64,000 nucleotides of DNA from Devosia sp. Root685 (GCF_001427875.1 NZ_LMHK01000001.1:312871-376870), one strand, 5' to 3'. Counted from the stretch's first letter, positions 17,322 through 25,860 are shown. Numbers and translations are program-made. The notes: generated by a model from the sequence alone, not told the origin.

Positions 17322-19538
17322 ATGCTGATCAATAAATCCATGTATCCGGTCAAGGCGGGCTATAGCGCCATCTCGACCATGCAGAACCAACTCGGCAAGC
17401 TCCAGACCCAACTCGGGTCTGGAGAAAAGGCGCAGACCCTGGCCGAAATGGGCTTTGACCGCTCCGTGTCGCTCGCGACGCGCAACCGGCTGACCAAGCT
17501 CGATTCCTTTGCCGCCAATATCAACACGGTCAACCTCCGGCTCAACTTCCTCGACCAGGGCTTTACCTCTCTCGCCAAGCTCAAGTCGGAAACCCGGACT
17601 TCGGCGACGCCGACCAGCTATGGCGAGAACAATCTCACCATGGTGAGCTTGCAGAAAGACTCGCAGAACCGCCTGTCGCAGCTGCTCGAAACGCTGAACC
17701 TCAGCGTCGCCGGCCGCTATCTCATGGGCGGCAACAAGACCGACAGCGCGCCGGTCGCCACCTATGATCAGATCATGCACGGCGAGGGCACGGCCCAAGG
17801 TTATCTCGGCGTTGCCGAAGAACGCCGTAAGGCCGATCTTGGTGCTGACTCCGCCGACACCCTCGGCAATGTCGGCCTGCCGCGCTCGACCGTACTTGGC
17901 CCGTGGAAGAACAAGCTGGTCGTCTCGTCGTCCGAGTTCGAACGGTTCGGCTACAAGATCATGTCGATCTCGGGCAATTCAGCCACGACTCAGACGTCCG
18001 GCCCGACGGCCGACCCGCTGGCGCCCACCGTACAGGTCTCGACCCAGCCCGCCGATGGCGACGTCGTCACCTTCAACATGACCCGCCGCGATGGCACGAC
18101 GCAGACCTTTACGGCCAAGGCCGTCGCCCCGCCGACGGTGCCGAACGACAGTGCCACGCCGCCGGAATATTCCATCGGCGCCACGCTCGAAGATACCGCC
18201 GGTAATCTCGAAGGGCTGATGGGCCAGAAGCTCGGCAATCTCGAGAACTTCAAGATAATCAGCTCCTCGGATGCGGATGTGAAGGTGATCTCGTATTCGG
18301 ACGGGATGGAATCCGTGTCGGTCACGTTCGGCAAGCAACCGGCCGATGGCGAAATGCTCACCATCGGCGTCAAGAACGGCGATGGCGTGACCCAGGACTT
18401 CCAGTTCAAGGCTGTCACCGGTACACCGGATCCGCTGGCGACCAATCCGCGCGAATACCAGATCGGCGTCAATCGTGAGGAATCGCTCAAGAATCTCCAG
18501 GGCGCGATCGAGACCAGTATCGGCGCGCTCGATGCACCTTTGAAGACGGGCCGCCTGACCGCGGGCACCATGGCGGCGCCCAACGACACCACCGTGCGTC
18601 TCGAAGAGCAGTCCCCGCCGACCATCTTCGGCTACAAGCTTGCTTCGGCTTCGACCACCAGCAGCCAGATCAATGTCAGCGCCGTGGCCGGCAATCCGGC
18701 CAATATGAGCGTTGAGTTCATGGGCAACCCGCGCGCCGGCGAGTCCGTGACCATCAACCTCAAGATGCCCGATGGCACCAGCACCCCTATCGTGCTGCAG
18801 GCCGTCGATCGGCAACCGGTCAATGGCCAGTTCGTCATCGGTGCCACGCCCGAGGAAACCACGGCGAATTTCGAAGCGGCCCTTAAACTCAAGCTCGACC
18901 AGACCAGCAAGACCGAACTGGTTGCGGCCTCGAGCTATGCCGCGGCCGACGACTTCTTCACCACCGACGGGGTGGCGCGCCGTATCGATGTGTCGGGCGG
19001 CAATCCTGAAACCGCGACGGTTTTTGCGGCACCCAACACCCGTGAGACCGTCAAGTGGTATACCGGCGAAGTCGGTACGACAGGCGATAATCCACGCCTC
19101 TCGGCAACTGCCCAGGTCGATGATTCTACCAAGGTCGGCTACGGCGTCCGCGCCAATGAAACCGGCCTTCGTGAGCTGGTGAAGACGCTGGCCGCCATGA
19201 GTTCGCAGGAATACGACATCAACGACACGACTTCGAAGGCGCGCTTCAGCGCCATGGTCGAGCGGCAGATGGCGACGACCTCGAGCGCCACGGCGACCAA
19301 CAAGGGCTCGATCGAGCAGATCGGCCTCGAACTGGGCGTGGTTCGAGCCACGACGGGCGGCGCAGCGGCCCGTAACACAGCCGCTGCCGGTCAACTCGAA
19401 ACGCTGCTGAGCGAAGTCGAGACGGTGAGCATGGAAGAAACGGTAATGCAGCTCCTGGCGCTCAAGACGCGCCTTGAGGCGAGCTACCAGACGACGGCAA
19501 CGGTCGCCAATCTGAGCCTCGTCAACTACCTCAAATAG
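17322..19538 (+). CDS. flgL: Flagellar hook-associated protein 3, FlgL, with three internal repeats
   Basis: FlgL is the second junction protein, a flagellin relative. Its N-terminus (KAGYSAISTMQNQLGKLQTQLGSG...) and C-terminus (ETVMQLLALKTRLEASYQTTATVANLSLVNYLK) are the flagellin-like D0/D1 helices. At 738 residues it is about twice the usual length. The centre holds three related modules starting near residues 237 (PADGDVVTFNMTRRDGTTQTF), 332 (PADGEMLTIGVKNGDGVTQDF) and 462 (RAGESVTINLKMPDGTSTPIV). Each is followed by a segment like YxIGAxxExTxxNLEGLM. The modules resemble repeated beta-rich domains found in large flagellins. A strong terminator follows. Confidence 0.93.
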   Translation: MLINKSMYPVKAGYSAISTMQNQLGKLQTQLGSGEKAQTLAEMGFDRSVSLATRNRLTKLDSFAANINTVNLRLNFLDQGFTSLAKLKSETRTSATPTSYGENNLTMVSLQKDSQNRLSQLLETLNLSVAGRYLMGGNKTDSAPVATYDQIMHGEGTAQGYLGVAEERRKADLGADSADTLGNVGLPRSTVLGPWKNKLVVSSSEFERFGYKIMSISGNSATTQTSGPTADPLAPTVQVSTQPADGDVVTFNMTRRDGTTQTFTAKAVAPPTVPNDSATPPEYSIGATLEDTAGNLEGLMGQKLGNLENFKIISSSDADVKVISYSDGMESVSVTFGKQPADGEMLTIGVKNGDGVTQDFQFKAVTGTPDPLATNPREYQIGVNREESLKNLQGAIETSIGALDAPLKTGRLTAGTMAAPNDTTVRLEEQSPPTIFGYKLASASTTSSQINVSAVAGNPANMSVEFMGNPRAGESVTINLKMPDGTSTPIVLQAVDRQPVNGQFVIGATPEETTANFEAALKLKLDQTSKTELVAASSYAAADDFFTTDGVARRIDVSGGNPETATVFAAPNTRETVKWYTGEVGTTGDNPRLSATAQVDDSTKVGYGVRANETGLRELVKTLAAMSSQEYDINDTTSKARFSAMVERQMATTSSATATNKGSIEQIGLELGVVRATTGGAAARNTAAAGQLETLLSEVETVSMEETVMQLLALKTRLEASYQTTATVANLSLVNYLK

Positions 19539-19580
19539 ACGCCAGAAGGCATCGCAAGGGGCCAGAAGGCCGAAACGAAT

Positions 19581-19611
19581 ACGGGGCGCGAAAGTGCCCC
19601 GTTTTGTTTTT
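19581..19611 (+). terminator. Rho-independent terminator after flgL
   Basis: The stem ACGGGGC/GCCCCGT closes an eight-base loop (88-95 of this block) and is followed by TTTGTTTTT. It lies 43 bases after the flgL stop and ends the flgE-flgK-flgL transcription unit. Confidence 0.85.
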
Positions 19612-19646
19612 GGGGTGAGCTTTTCATGAGGTTCTTTCGCCCACCG

Positions 19647-19676
19647 CTGTCACCCCTGCGAAGGCCGGGGTGACAT
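19647..19676. repeat. Single intergenic palindrome, 'TGTCACCCC-GCGAAGGC' family
   Basis: CTGTCACCCCTGCGAAGGCC followed by GGGGTGACA forms an imperfect palindrome of about 28 bases. It is the half-unit of the element seen as an inverted pair at 48367-48441 and is related to 6671-6738. Confidence 0.6.
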
Positions 19677-19761
19677 GATTGGCCGGGATGGGGTTCGTCG
19701 CTCAAGAACTGGCCTCTAACCCTTGGCGCCATCGCCTGGAGGCTTCGCACTATCGGCAAAC

Positions 19762-19790
19762 AAAAAGGCCCCCGGTTATTTCCGGAGGCT
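19762..19790 (-). terminator. Terminator after flaF
   Basis: On the minus strand GCCTCCGG-AAATAA-CCGGGGGC forms an eight-pair stem with one G-T wobble, followed by CTTTTTG. It lies just past the flaF stop and ends the flbT-flaF unit. Confidence 0.8.
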
Positions 19791-19832
19791 CTTGTCATCG
19801 CATCTAGGCGAACTTGTCGGCGCTGGCCTTAT

Positions 19833-20207
19833 TCAGGCTTCTTCTTTGCCACGCAGGCCGGCAGCGAGCTGACGGTTGATATTGATCAGCGGCAGGAGCT
19901 TGGCCTGGCTAGGCTCCATGTGAAGCTCGCGCGTCTCGTTCATGACGAACAGACCCAGATTGGCAATGTTCTGGCGAACCTGAGGAGGAAGCGGGTTGTC
20001 TTCACGGGTAACCGAGGTGAGGAAGATATTCCAGATGCGGCGGTTATAGAGCAGGGCCTCTTCGAGGGTGTCCTGCTTCAGTTCCCAGGCGTCGTGGATA
20101 AGCTGGAGATTGGCAGCTGCGCGTGACAGCAGATTGGCTTCACGATCACGCGGCGCTTCCGTTTTGCGGGCCACCTGTTGGTATGCCTGCGCTCCCTGAT
20201 GGTACAT
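19833..20207 (-). CDS. flaF: Flagellar biosynthesis regulator FlaF
   Basis: FlaF is a small cytoplasmic protein that, with FlbT, sets flagellin synthesis in alphaproteobacteria by acting on flagellin translation and export. The 124-residue helical protein carries the family core: LLSRAAANLQLIHDAWELKQDTLEEALLYNRRIWNIFLTSV, then LPPQVRQNIANLGLFVMNETREL. I start it at the ATG at 20207 (MYHQGAQAYQQ), which matches the usual MYQ-like start; an in-frame TTG lies two codons upstream. It overlaps the end of flbT by about 62 bases, an unusually long overlap that implies coupled translation. Confidence 0.93.
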   Translation of the reverse strand: MYHQGAQAYQQVARKTEAPRDREANLLSRAAANLQLIHDAWELKQDTLEEALLYNRRIWNIFLTSVTREDNPLPPQVRQNIANLGLFVMNETRELHMEPSQAKLLPLININRQLAAGLRGKEEA

Positions 20208-20583
20208 TTGCAAGAAGGTCCTGTTCGTACTGAATTAACTTGCGGGCTGCCTTGAGAGCTTTGTACAGCTGGCCGGTTAAAATCTCGTTGTTGATCCCAT
20301 TTATGAGAGAAATCATTGAGGGAGCAGCATGGATTATGTCGTTGACAAGACGGAAGTATTCGTCGCGCAAACGCGCCGTGTCGTCCTCGAGATACATCAG
20401 TTGCACGGCCAGGTAGATGCGCTTTGCGGGCGTGTCGGCCGTAGTGATCGTCAGGATATCCTTTTCGCGCAGGATAGGCGCCTTGCCGTCGATAAAGAGC
20501 CGTGTCCGCTGGTCGGAATTGGTGATGATGCACTGCCCGATGATGAGACGTTCGCCGGGCTTGAGTTCGACTTTCAGGGACAT
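20146..20583 (-). CDS. flbT: Flagellar post-transcriptional repressor FlbT
   Basis: FlbT binds the 5' leader of flagellin mRNA in Caulobacter and promotes its decay until the hook is complete. The 145-residue protein begins MSLKVELKPGERLIIGQCIITNSDQRTRLFIDG and continues with VQLMYLEDDTARLRDEYFRLVNDII, both family signatures. The ATG at 20583 gives this N-terminus. The frame stays open upstream to 20721, but those residues are arginine-rich and unlike any FlbT. It is followed by flaF and lies just downstream of the giant flagellin gene on the same strand, separated by a terminator. Confidence 0.93.
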   Translation of the reverse strand: MSLKVELKPGERLIIGQCIITNSDQRTRLFIDGKAPILREKDILTITTADTPAKRIYLAVQLMYLEDDTARLRDEYFRLVNDIIHAAPSMISLINGINNEILTGQLYKALKAARKLIQYEQDLLANVPSGSAGIPTGGPQNGSAA

Positions 20584-20732
20584 GGGCTCTGGTTTCCTAT
20601 TCTGGGAATGCCGCCGCTCGTCTGGCGGGCTTAGGGATGGATAGCAGTCGCGGCCGATGGACGCCAGCGACTCGAGCGTTAAAGGGCGGAGCGGGCAGGG
20701 GGAATCGCCCGCGCATACCAACCCACTTCGCC

Positions 20733-20763
20733 AAAAGAAGAAGGCGGGCTTGTGGCCCGCCTT
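20733..20763 (-). terminator. Terminator after the giant flagellin gene
   Basis: On the minus strand AAGGCGGGC-CACAA-GCCCGCCTT forms a nine-pair stem followed by CTTCTTTT. It lies 26 bases past the flagellin stop. Confidence 0.88.
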
Positions 20764-20788
20764 CCGTTTATCACGATGTGACTTGCGA

Positions 20789-23539
20789 TTAACGCAGGAG
20801 CTGCAGAACAGCCTGGTCCTGCTGCGAAGCCATCGACAGAGCCGACGAGGAGAGCTGCTGGCGGGTCTGGAGAGCCAGAAGGTTCGCAGCTTCTTCGTTG
20901 GTGTCAGCCAAGGTCAGGTTCGCCGCGCCGGTTTCGAGCGTGTTGATCATGTTCTTGGTGAAGGTCTGACGATTTTCGACCGACGACAGGTTCGAACCGA
21001 AGGCCGAAGCCTGGGAGCGAAGTTCCGTCAGGGCCGAAGACAGCTTGCCGAGGAAAGCGTCGATTGCTTCATCGGTGTCGAGATCTTCAGCAACCAGGCT
21101 TTCGACGCCGAGGTTCGAGGCGTTGATCGAACGAACGTTGCCGTTCGCGTCACGTGCCTGGATATCGATCGCCGAGGTGCCGGATTCGTTGAAGGTGATC
21201 TTCAACTTATCGCCACGCAGCAGGTTGATGCCGTTGAAGGAAGAGTCGTCAGACAGCTTGTCGAGCTGGTCACGCAGTTCGTTGAACTGCTTGGACAGGT
21301 TCGCACGGACCGTGTTGCCATCGATCTTGAGGGCAGTGACGGCATTGTTGCCATTCAGATCGACACCGATATCGAGTTCCTGGGTCGACAGGTTTTCGAT
21401 ACGCAGCTTGCCGTTGTCGTTAGAAGCACGGACCTTGCCCGCATGATCGCGGTTGATCAGTTCGACGAACTTGTCGACGGTCTTGGTTGCGTTCAGCTGG
21501 CTCTTTTCGGCAACGCCGGTGTTCACACCATTGGTACCGAAGAGTTCAACTGCGTCCGCACCGGAGACAGCCAGGGTCTTGGCTTCAGCGGTCTTGCCGA
21601 CCAGCTGGAACTTGCCATCGGCGTCGAACTTGGCTTCGACACCGGTGATGCCAGCGGCTTCAAGATCGGCATTCACGGCCGTTACGGTCGCATCCTGCCA
21701 GTTCTTGATGTCGAGAGCGTTCACAGCCGAACCAACACCACCCTTCACGCCGCCGATCGAAATGTTGGCAGTCTTGCCATCATACGAGACGGTGAAGGTG
21801 TTCTTTTCTGCAGCAACAGTTTCAACCGAGGAACCAGCAACCGTTGCAGTAACGGTCTGGAGACCATCGACTTCAGCGACGAGAGCGGTACCGTTGGTGC
21901 CAACCGGAGCGACGCTGATACCCGAAGATACCGGCGTACCGTTGGTCACTGCGAGAGTACCAGCAGTGGCGCCAATGGCGGTGCCAAAGGTGCCGCCTGT
22001 CGAGATGTTGAAGTCTGCGCCGTCTGCACGAGTGATCGTGAAGCCCGTAGCGGTCAGGCCGACAGCGTAATCGCCGGAAGTCTGAAGCGCAGTCTGCAGA
22101 GCAGCGGCCTGGCCGGCAGCAGCACCGGTGAAGGTATAGCTGTTACCGCCACCAAGGTCGATCGTCTGGCCCACATAGGCAGACAGGTCGGGGTTGGCGG
22201 TGAAGTCGGTCGCAGCCAGCAGCGAGCCAGAAGTGCTGGGCGTTGCCGCAGCAGTGTAGGTCTTGTCGGACGTGACGGTTGCCGCAGTCGCAGCACCGGC
22301 GGTCTTTGCCGTCAGGGTGAAGCCAAACGAACCGTCGCTGGTGATATCGTAAGCAGCGGCAAGGTTGGTGTCAGCCTGAAGAGCAGCGAGAACGGTGGCA
22401 TCGGTTGCGCCGTTGGCAACGGCGATCGGGCCGGTGGCACCAGCGATGGTCAGGTTCTGGGCGCCATTGGCAGTGTTCAGCGTGAAGGTGGTGTTCGCCT
22501 TCGTCGCTGCGGTGCCAGCAGCATAGGTCGGGACGCCGGACACGGTCGGCACAGCACCACCCCACTGGGTGTTGGTGAGCGTGATGTCCTTGGTCGTGCT
22601 GTCGGAAACGACGGTGTAGCCGCCGGCTTCGGCACCAGCCTGAAGGTTGGCAACGAAATCGTCGAACGAAGCGCCGGTTGCAATCGTCTGGCCACCAGCG
22701 GTGATCGAAGTGCTCACAGCGGAGTAGTTGAACGAAACGGCACCCTTGGTCGCGGCACCAACGCCAGTCGCGGCATTGTTGTCGGGGTCAAGGTTGATGG
22801 CAGCAGCCGGGGCAGATGTATCAACGGATTCGATGATTATCTTGCCGGCATTGTCGCCGGTACCAACCGACACGCTGTATTTGCCAGCGGTCGAGGTGCT
22901 GCCGGCCAGAGCGGTCTGGATCGACGAGGTGAGACCGGAAGCGGTGACATCGGCGCCGGCAGTCACGGTAACGCCAGCAACGGTAAACTGGTCACCGGTG
23001 GTGAAGCCGCCGTTGATGGTGATCATCGAGCGAGCGCCTGCGCCCTGAGCGGTGCCGGTGCCGGACTGCGGACCAAGATAGGCGGCCGCAGCATCGGTCG
23101 TGATCTGGGCCTTGACGCCGGGAACCGTTGCCGTTGCAAGGCTGATGTCAGCATTGAGATCGCCGAACTGACCGCCACCGAGGTTGATCTTGGTGTTGTC
23201 GTTGACTTCAAACGACTTGGTCTGGAACGACTTGTCCTGGCGAGCCTGGCGCAGCGTCGACTGCATGGATTCCAGGTTCTTGGTCAGGGCAGTGATGCCG
23301 TTGTTAGCGGCTTCGATGACCTTGATACCCGAGGCCATGGAATCGAGCAGGTTGCTCATGTCGGCAGCGCGGCTGTTGAGAGCCGAGGCAGTGAAGAAGC
23401 TCGACGGATTGTCGAGAGCCGAGTTCACCTTGTTGCCGGTAGCAAGACGGTTCTGCGTCTTGTCCATCATGCCGGCGGTATTCTGGAGGCTCAAAAGGTT
23501 CGCGCGAACGGCCTTTGAGAGAGAAACATCGGAACCCAT
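20789..23539 (-). CDS. Giant flagellin (916 residues)
   Basis: This is a flagellin by its two ends. The N-terminal D0/D1 helices (LSKAVRANLLSLQNTAGMMDKTQNRLATGNKVNSALDNPSSFF) and the C-terminal helices (FTKNMINTLETGAANLTLADTNEEAANLLALQTRQQLSSSALSMASQQDQAVLQLLR) pair in the filament core. Between about residues 125 and 750 lies a very long Thr/Ala/Gly-rich variable region of repeated beta modules. Examples are GDQFTVAGVTVTAG and ATKANTTFTLNTANGAQNLTIAG, each followed by a short helix. Most alphaproteobacterial flagellins are 300-500 residues. AAGGAAAA precedes the ATG. The leader has a hairpin at 23572-23590. It is divergent from a normal-size flagellin. Confidence 0.93.
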   Translation of the reverse strand: MGSDVSLSKAVRANLLSLQNTAGMMDKTQNRLATGNKVNSALDNPSSFFTASALNSRAADMSNLLDSMASGIKVIEAANNGITALTKNLESMQSTLRQARQDKSFQTKSFEVNDNTKINLGGGQFGDLNADISLATATVPGVKAQITTDAAAAYLGPQSGTGTAQGAGARSMITINGGFTTGDQFTVAGVTVTAGADVTASGLTSSIQTALAGSTSTAGKYSVSVGTGDNAGKIIIESVDTSAPAAAINLDPDNNAATGVGAATKGAVSFNYSAVSTSITAGGQTIATGASFDDFVANLQAGAEAGGYTVVSDSTTKDITLTNTQWGGAVPTVSGVPTYAAGTAATKANTTFTLNTANGAQNLTIAGATGPIAVANGATDATVLAALQADTNLAAAYDITSDGSFGFTLTAKTAGAATAATVTSDKTYTAAATPSTSGSLLAATDFTANPDLSAYVGQTIDLGGGNSYTFTGAAAGQAAALQTALQTSGDYAVGLTATGFTITRADGADFNISTGGTFGTAIGATAGTLAVTNGTPVSSGISVAPVGTNGTALVAEVDGLQTVTATVAGSSVETVAAEKNTFTVSYDGKTANISIGGVKGGVGSAVNALDIKNWQDATVTAVNADLEAAGITGVEAKFDADGKFQLVGKTAEAKTLAVSGADAVELFGTNGVNTGVAEKSQLNATKTVDKFVELINRDHAGKVRASNDNGKLRIENLSTQELDIGVDLNGNNAVTALKIDGNTVRANLSKQFNELRDQLDKLSDDSSFNGINLLRGDKLKITFNESGTSAIDIQARDANGNVRSINASNLGVESLVAEDLDTDEAIDAFLGKLSSALTELRSQASAFGSNLSSVENRQTFTKNMINTLETGAANLTLADTNEEAANLLALQTRQQLSSSALSMASQQDQAVLQLLR

Positions 23540-24055
23540 ACTAGGTTTTCCTTCTGGACGTGTGGTGCTTACGCCTCAATCCTTGAGACGTGATCAGAAT
23601 GGCCCCGACTTGCTAAAAACTTCTTAAATTGCCGGCATCTTTACGTTTTCCGTAAAGCCTTCATTCACCACGGTTTTTCCCGGTTTCCCGGGAGTTTTCC
23701 CGCCTTTCCCGATTTCACTGCTGATTAAATTTTCGGCATGGAAAGTCCGGATTAACCGCGTCGATTAGGGAAGACGCTGCTGCCGAACGCCTAGCCCGGC
23801 AAGACTCCGGGCCGAGTCTCCCTTCGAGTCCCTCAAGGCCCCCCAACGCGCGCTCACGTATACGCGCGCGATTCGCTTCTCAACGGGGAGGGGGGCAAAA
23901 GCGGGCCAAATCCGGCCCCGCGGGAATTAGATAAAATTTGAAATAAATTGCGCGGTTTCCCGAGAGAGGGTCGCAGCAATTGGACACTAAACCTGATCTC
24001 GCCGGCAAGAAACGCCGGAAGAAAACAAAATCTCTGGAACAGGAAGTCCAAACAA
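23540..24055. other. Divergent regulatory region between two flagellin genes
   Basis: This 516-base gap has no coding pattern. It holds leader hairpins near both starts: CGCCTCA-N5-TGAGACG at 23572-23590 (giant flagellin side) and CCGGC-N7-GCCGG at 24002-24018 (second flagellin side). It also holds a perfect dyad CTTTACG-N5-CGTAAAG at 23639-23657 and a GCCCGG-N7-CCGGGC dyad near 23794-23812. An A+T-rich stretch at about 23930-23950 may carry the second flagellin's promoter. I found no convincing sigma-54 (GG-N10-GC) or CtrA box here, so the promoter type is open. Confidence 0.5.
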
Positions 24056-25159
24056 ATGAGCATCAATCTCTCGTCCAACGCCCGCACCGGTCTCACCGTT
24101 CTCCGTAACGTTGCAGAACAGATGGCAACCACTCAGAACCGTCTCGTCACCGGCAAGGCCGTCAACAGCCCGCTGGACAATGTCTCGAAGTTTTTTACTG
24201 CTTCTTCGATGGATACCCGCGCTGCTTCGATTGATGCTCTGATGGACAATATTAACGCTGCCCAGTCTTCCATGAAGGCCGCCTCCGAAGGCATCAAGGG
24301 CATCCAGGGCCTGATCAAGGAAGCCCGCGGCCTGACCAGCCAGGCGCTGACCTCCACCAAGACATCTGAAATCGCAACCGGTTCGGCGACCGTCACCAAC
24401 GCAACGGCCATCACCGACGCCGACACGATCGTCGTGGCGACCGATACCGGCACCTACACCTACACCGCAGCTGGCGGCACGGGTTCGGTCGGCGACTTCA
24501 TCACCAAGCTCAATGCCGATACGACCTCCGGCGTAAAGGGCTCCCTGGTTGATGGCAAGCTGACGCTGACCAGCTCCAAGAATGAAGCGATCACGGTCAC
24601 CGGCACCGGTACCGGCATCAGCGCCACCGGCCTCCCGGGTACTTCCACCGCCGTGAACAGCACTCGTGAATCGCTTGCCAAGCAGTTCGACGTTCTCCGT
24701 GGAGAAATCGACCGGATCGCCAAGGACGCTGGCATCAATGGCCTCAACCTCCTGGCTGGCGACAAGATCCAGTTGCCGCTCAATGAAAACGGCACGTCGA
24801 GCACCGAGATCAAGGGCACGACTGTCTCCGCAGCAAGCCTGGGTGTGACCACGGCAGCCGGCAACTGGCAGTCCGACACGAACATCAACGCCTCGCTTGA
24901 TGCGCTGATCGCCGCTGGTGACTCCCTCGAAGCAACCTCCGCCTCGTTCTCGTCGAACCAGTCGATCATCAATGCCCGTAAGGACTTCAACTCGTCCCTC
25001 TCGGACATTCTCAAGTCCAGCGCCTCGCAGCTGACTGCTGCCGATATGGATCAGGAAGCCGCGAACCTCGTCGCTCTCCAGACCCGCCAGCAGATGGCCA
25101 CCACGGCTCTCTCGATCATGCAGTCGTCCGAAACGACCGCTCTTCGCCTCCTCTCGTAA
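24056..25159 (+). CDS. Flagellin, normal size
   Basis: This 367-residue flagellin begins MSINLSSNARTGLTVLRNVAEQMATTQNRLVTGKAVNSPLDNVSKFF and ends MDQEAANLVALQTRQQMATTALSIMQSSETTALRLLS, the standard D0/D1 pair. The variable middle (about residues 110-200) is short and includes a Thr-rich TDTGTYTYTAAGG module similar to those in the giant flagellin. The ATG at 24056 is chosen because it gives the normal N-terminus; the open frame upstream to 23948 is leader. AGGAAG lies 14 bases upstream. A strong terminator follows. Confidence 0.95.
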   Translation: MSINLSSNARTGLTVLRNVAEQMATTQNRLVTGKAVNSPLDNVSKFFTASSMDTRAASIDALMDNINAAQSSMKAASEGIKGIQGLIKEARGLTSQALTSTKTSEIATGSATVTNATAITDADTIVVATDTGTYTYTAAGGTGSVGDFITKLNADTTSGVKGSLVDGKLTLTSSKNEAITVTGTGTGISATGLPGTSTAVNSTRESLAKQFDVLRGEIDRIAKDAGINGLNLLAGDKIQLPLNENGTSSTEIKGTTVSAASLGVTTAAGNWQSDTNINASLDALIAAGDSLEATSASFSSNQSIINARKDFNSSLSDILKSSASQLTAADMDQEAANLVALQTRQQMATTALSIMQSSETTALRLLS

Positions 25160-25183
25160 TCGATCTCGACCTTCACTGAACTT

Positions 25184-25213
25184 GGCCCGCCTCCTTGAGG
25201 CGGGCCTTTTTCG
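25184..25213 (+). terminator. Terminator after the second flagellin
   Basis: GGCCCGCCT-N5-AGGCGGGCC followed by TTTTTCG, 24 bases past the stop codon. Confidence 0.92.
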
Positions 25214-25312
25214 TTTGTGTGTGGCGGGCTCGAATTGTGCCGCCGCTAGCCCAGATGATCTTTTCCCGCCGGGGTGACAATTGAGTATGGACGCGGGGCA
25301 ACGAACATCACT

Positions 25313-25350
25313 GCAAAAAGCCCGGGCCGATCGTCAGATCGGCCCGGGCT
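25313..25350 (-). terminator. Terminator of the 25368-25694 gene
   Basis: On the minus strand AGCCCGGGCCGATC-N4-GATCGGCCCGGGCT is a perfect 14-pair stem followed by TTTTTG. It lies just past the stop of the small minus-strand gene. Its strength supports that gene being real. Confidence 0.9.
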
Positions 25351-25367
25351 CATTCATTTCAGCAGTG

Positions 25368-25694
25368 TCAGATGGTCTTGTCTGTCAGCTTGAAACCGTA
25401 TGTCGGCGGCGACCATTCGTTGCGCAGGCGCCGGGCCACCTCATAGGCGCTGGGCGGATCGAGTGCCTGCTGGTTGCCCAGAAGGGCGGCTTCGAAAATC
25501 GTTTCGGGCGGCAGACTGGCTTCTGTCGCCACGCCGCCGCGTCCCGCCGGCAGGGCTTGCGGCTCGGCTTCGTTTTGCCTGTGCTTGTCGGAGTCGTTCT
25601 GGTCCTCGCGCTTGTCTTGGCGAAGGAACCTCGGAAGGTGCGGCGAAAAGGCGATACCCATGGTATCGGCCCTCGGCGCGATTCTGGCGCTCAT
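25368..25694 (-). CDS. Conserved hypothetical protein in the flagellar cluster
   Basis: This 108-residue protein has a polar, charged N-terminal half (FLRQDKREDQNDSDKHRQNEAEPQA) and an ordered C-terminus ending PPSAYEVARRLRNEWSPPTYGFKLTDKTI. No signal peptide, membrane segment or enzyme motif is visible. I chose the ATG at 25694. The plus-strand frame over the same bases looks like a shadow: Arg/Cys-rich, with no ribosome site. Real coding is supported by the terminator directly downstream. Its place between flagellin and flgN/flgJ/flgI suggests a flagellar connection, but no function can be assigned. Confidence 0.6.
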   Translation of the reverse strand: MSARIAPRADTMGIAFSPHLPRFLRQDKREDQNDSDKHRQNEAEPQALPAGRGGVATEASLPPETIFEAALLGNQQALDPPSAYEVARRLRNEWSPPTYGFKLTDKTI

Positions 25695-25830
25695 GTTCCT
25701 GTCCTGGAGCCACAATTGGCCAATGCCAGGCTATGAAGCCTTTCCTATCTCTCCCTTTGTTTGGACAGGACGATTTTAAGACACACCTCTGCATTTTGGA
25801 GGGATTGGGTAACCATGGGCTTTGCGCAAC

Positions 25831-25860
25831 AAAAAGGGCCTCCGCTTCTGCGGAGACCCT
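25831..25860 (-). terminator. Terminator of the flgI-flgJ-flgN-like operon
   Basis: On the minus strand AGGGTCTCCGC-AGAA-GCGGAGGCCCT (one G-T wobble) is followed by TTTTTG. It lies about 85 bases beyond the last gene of the operon. Confidence 0.85.

Noticed and set aside
20657..23518. Very long open frame antisense to the giant flagellin
   Set aside because: It is the mirror of a repetitive, GC-rich gene with few stops in the opposite frame. Its translation is Ser/Arg/Gly-rich without domain character, and the sense frame has both flagellin termini.
25281..25736. Plus-strand open frame opposite the small hypothetical gene
   Set aside because: It runs through a perfect 14-pair terminator, is Arg/Cys-rich and has no ribosome site. 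The minus-strand frame ends correctly at that terminator.
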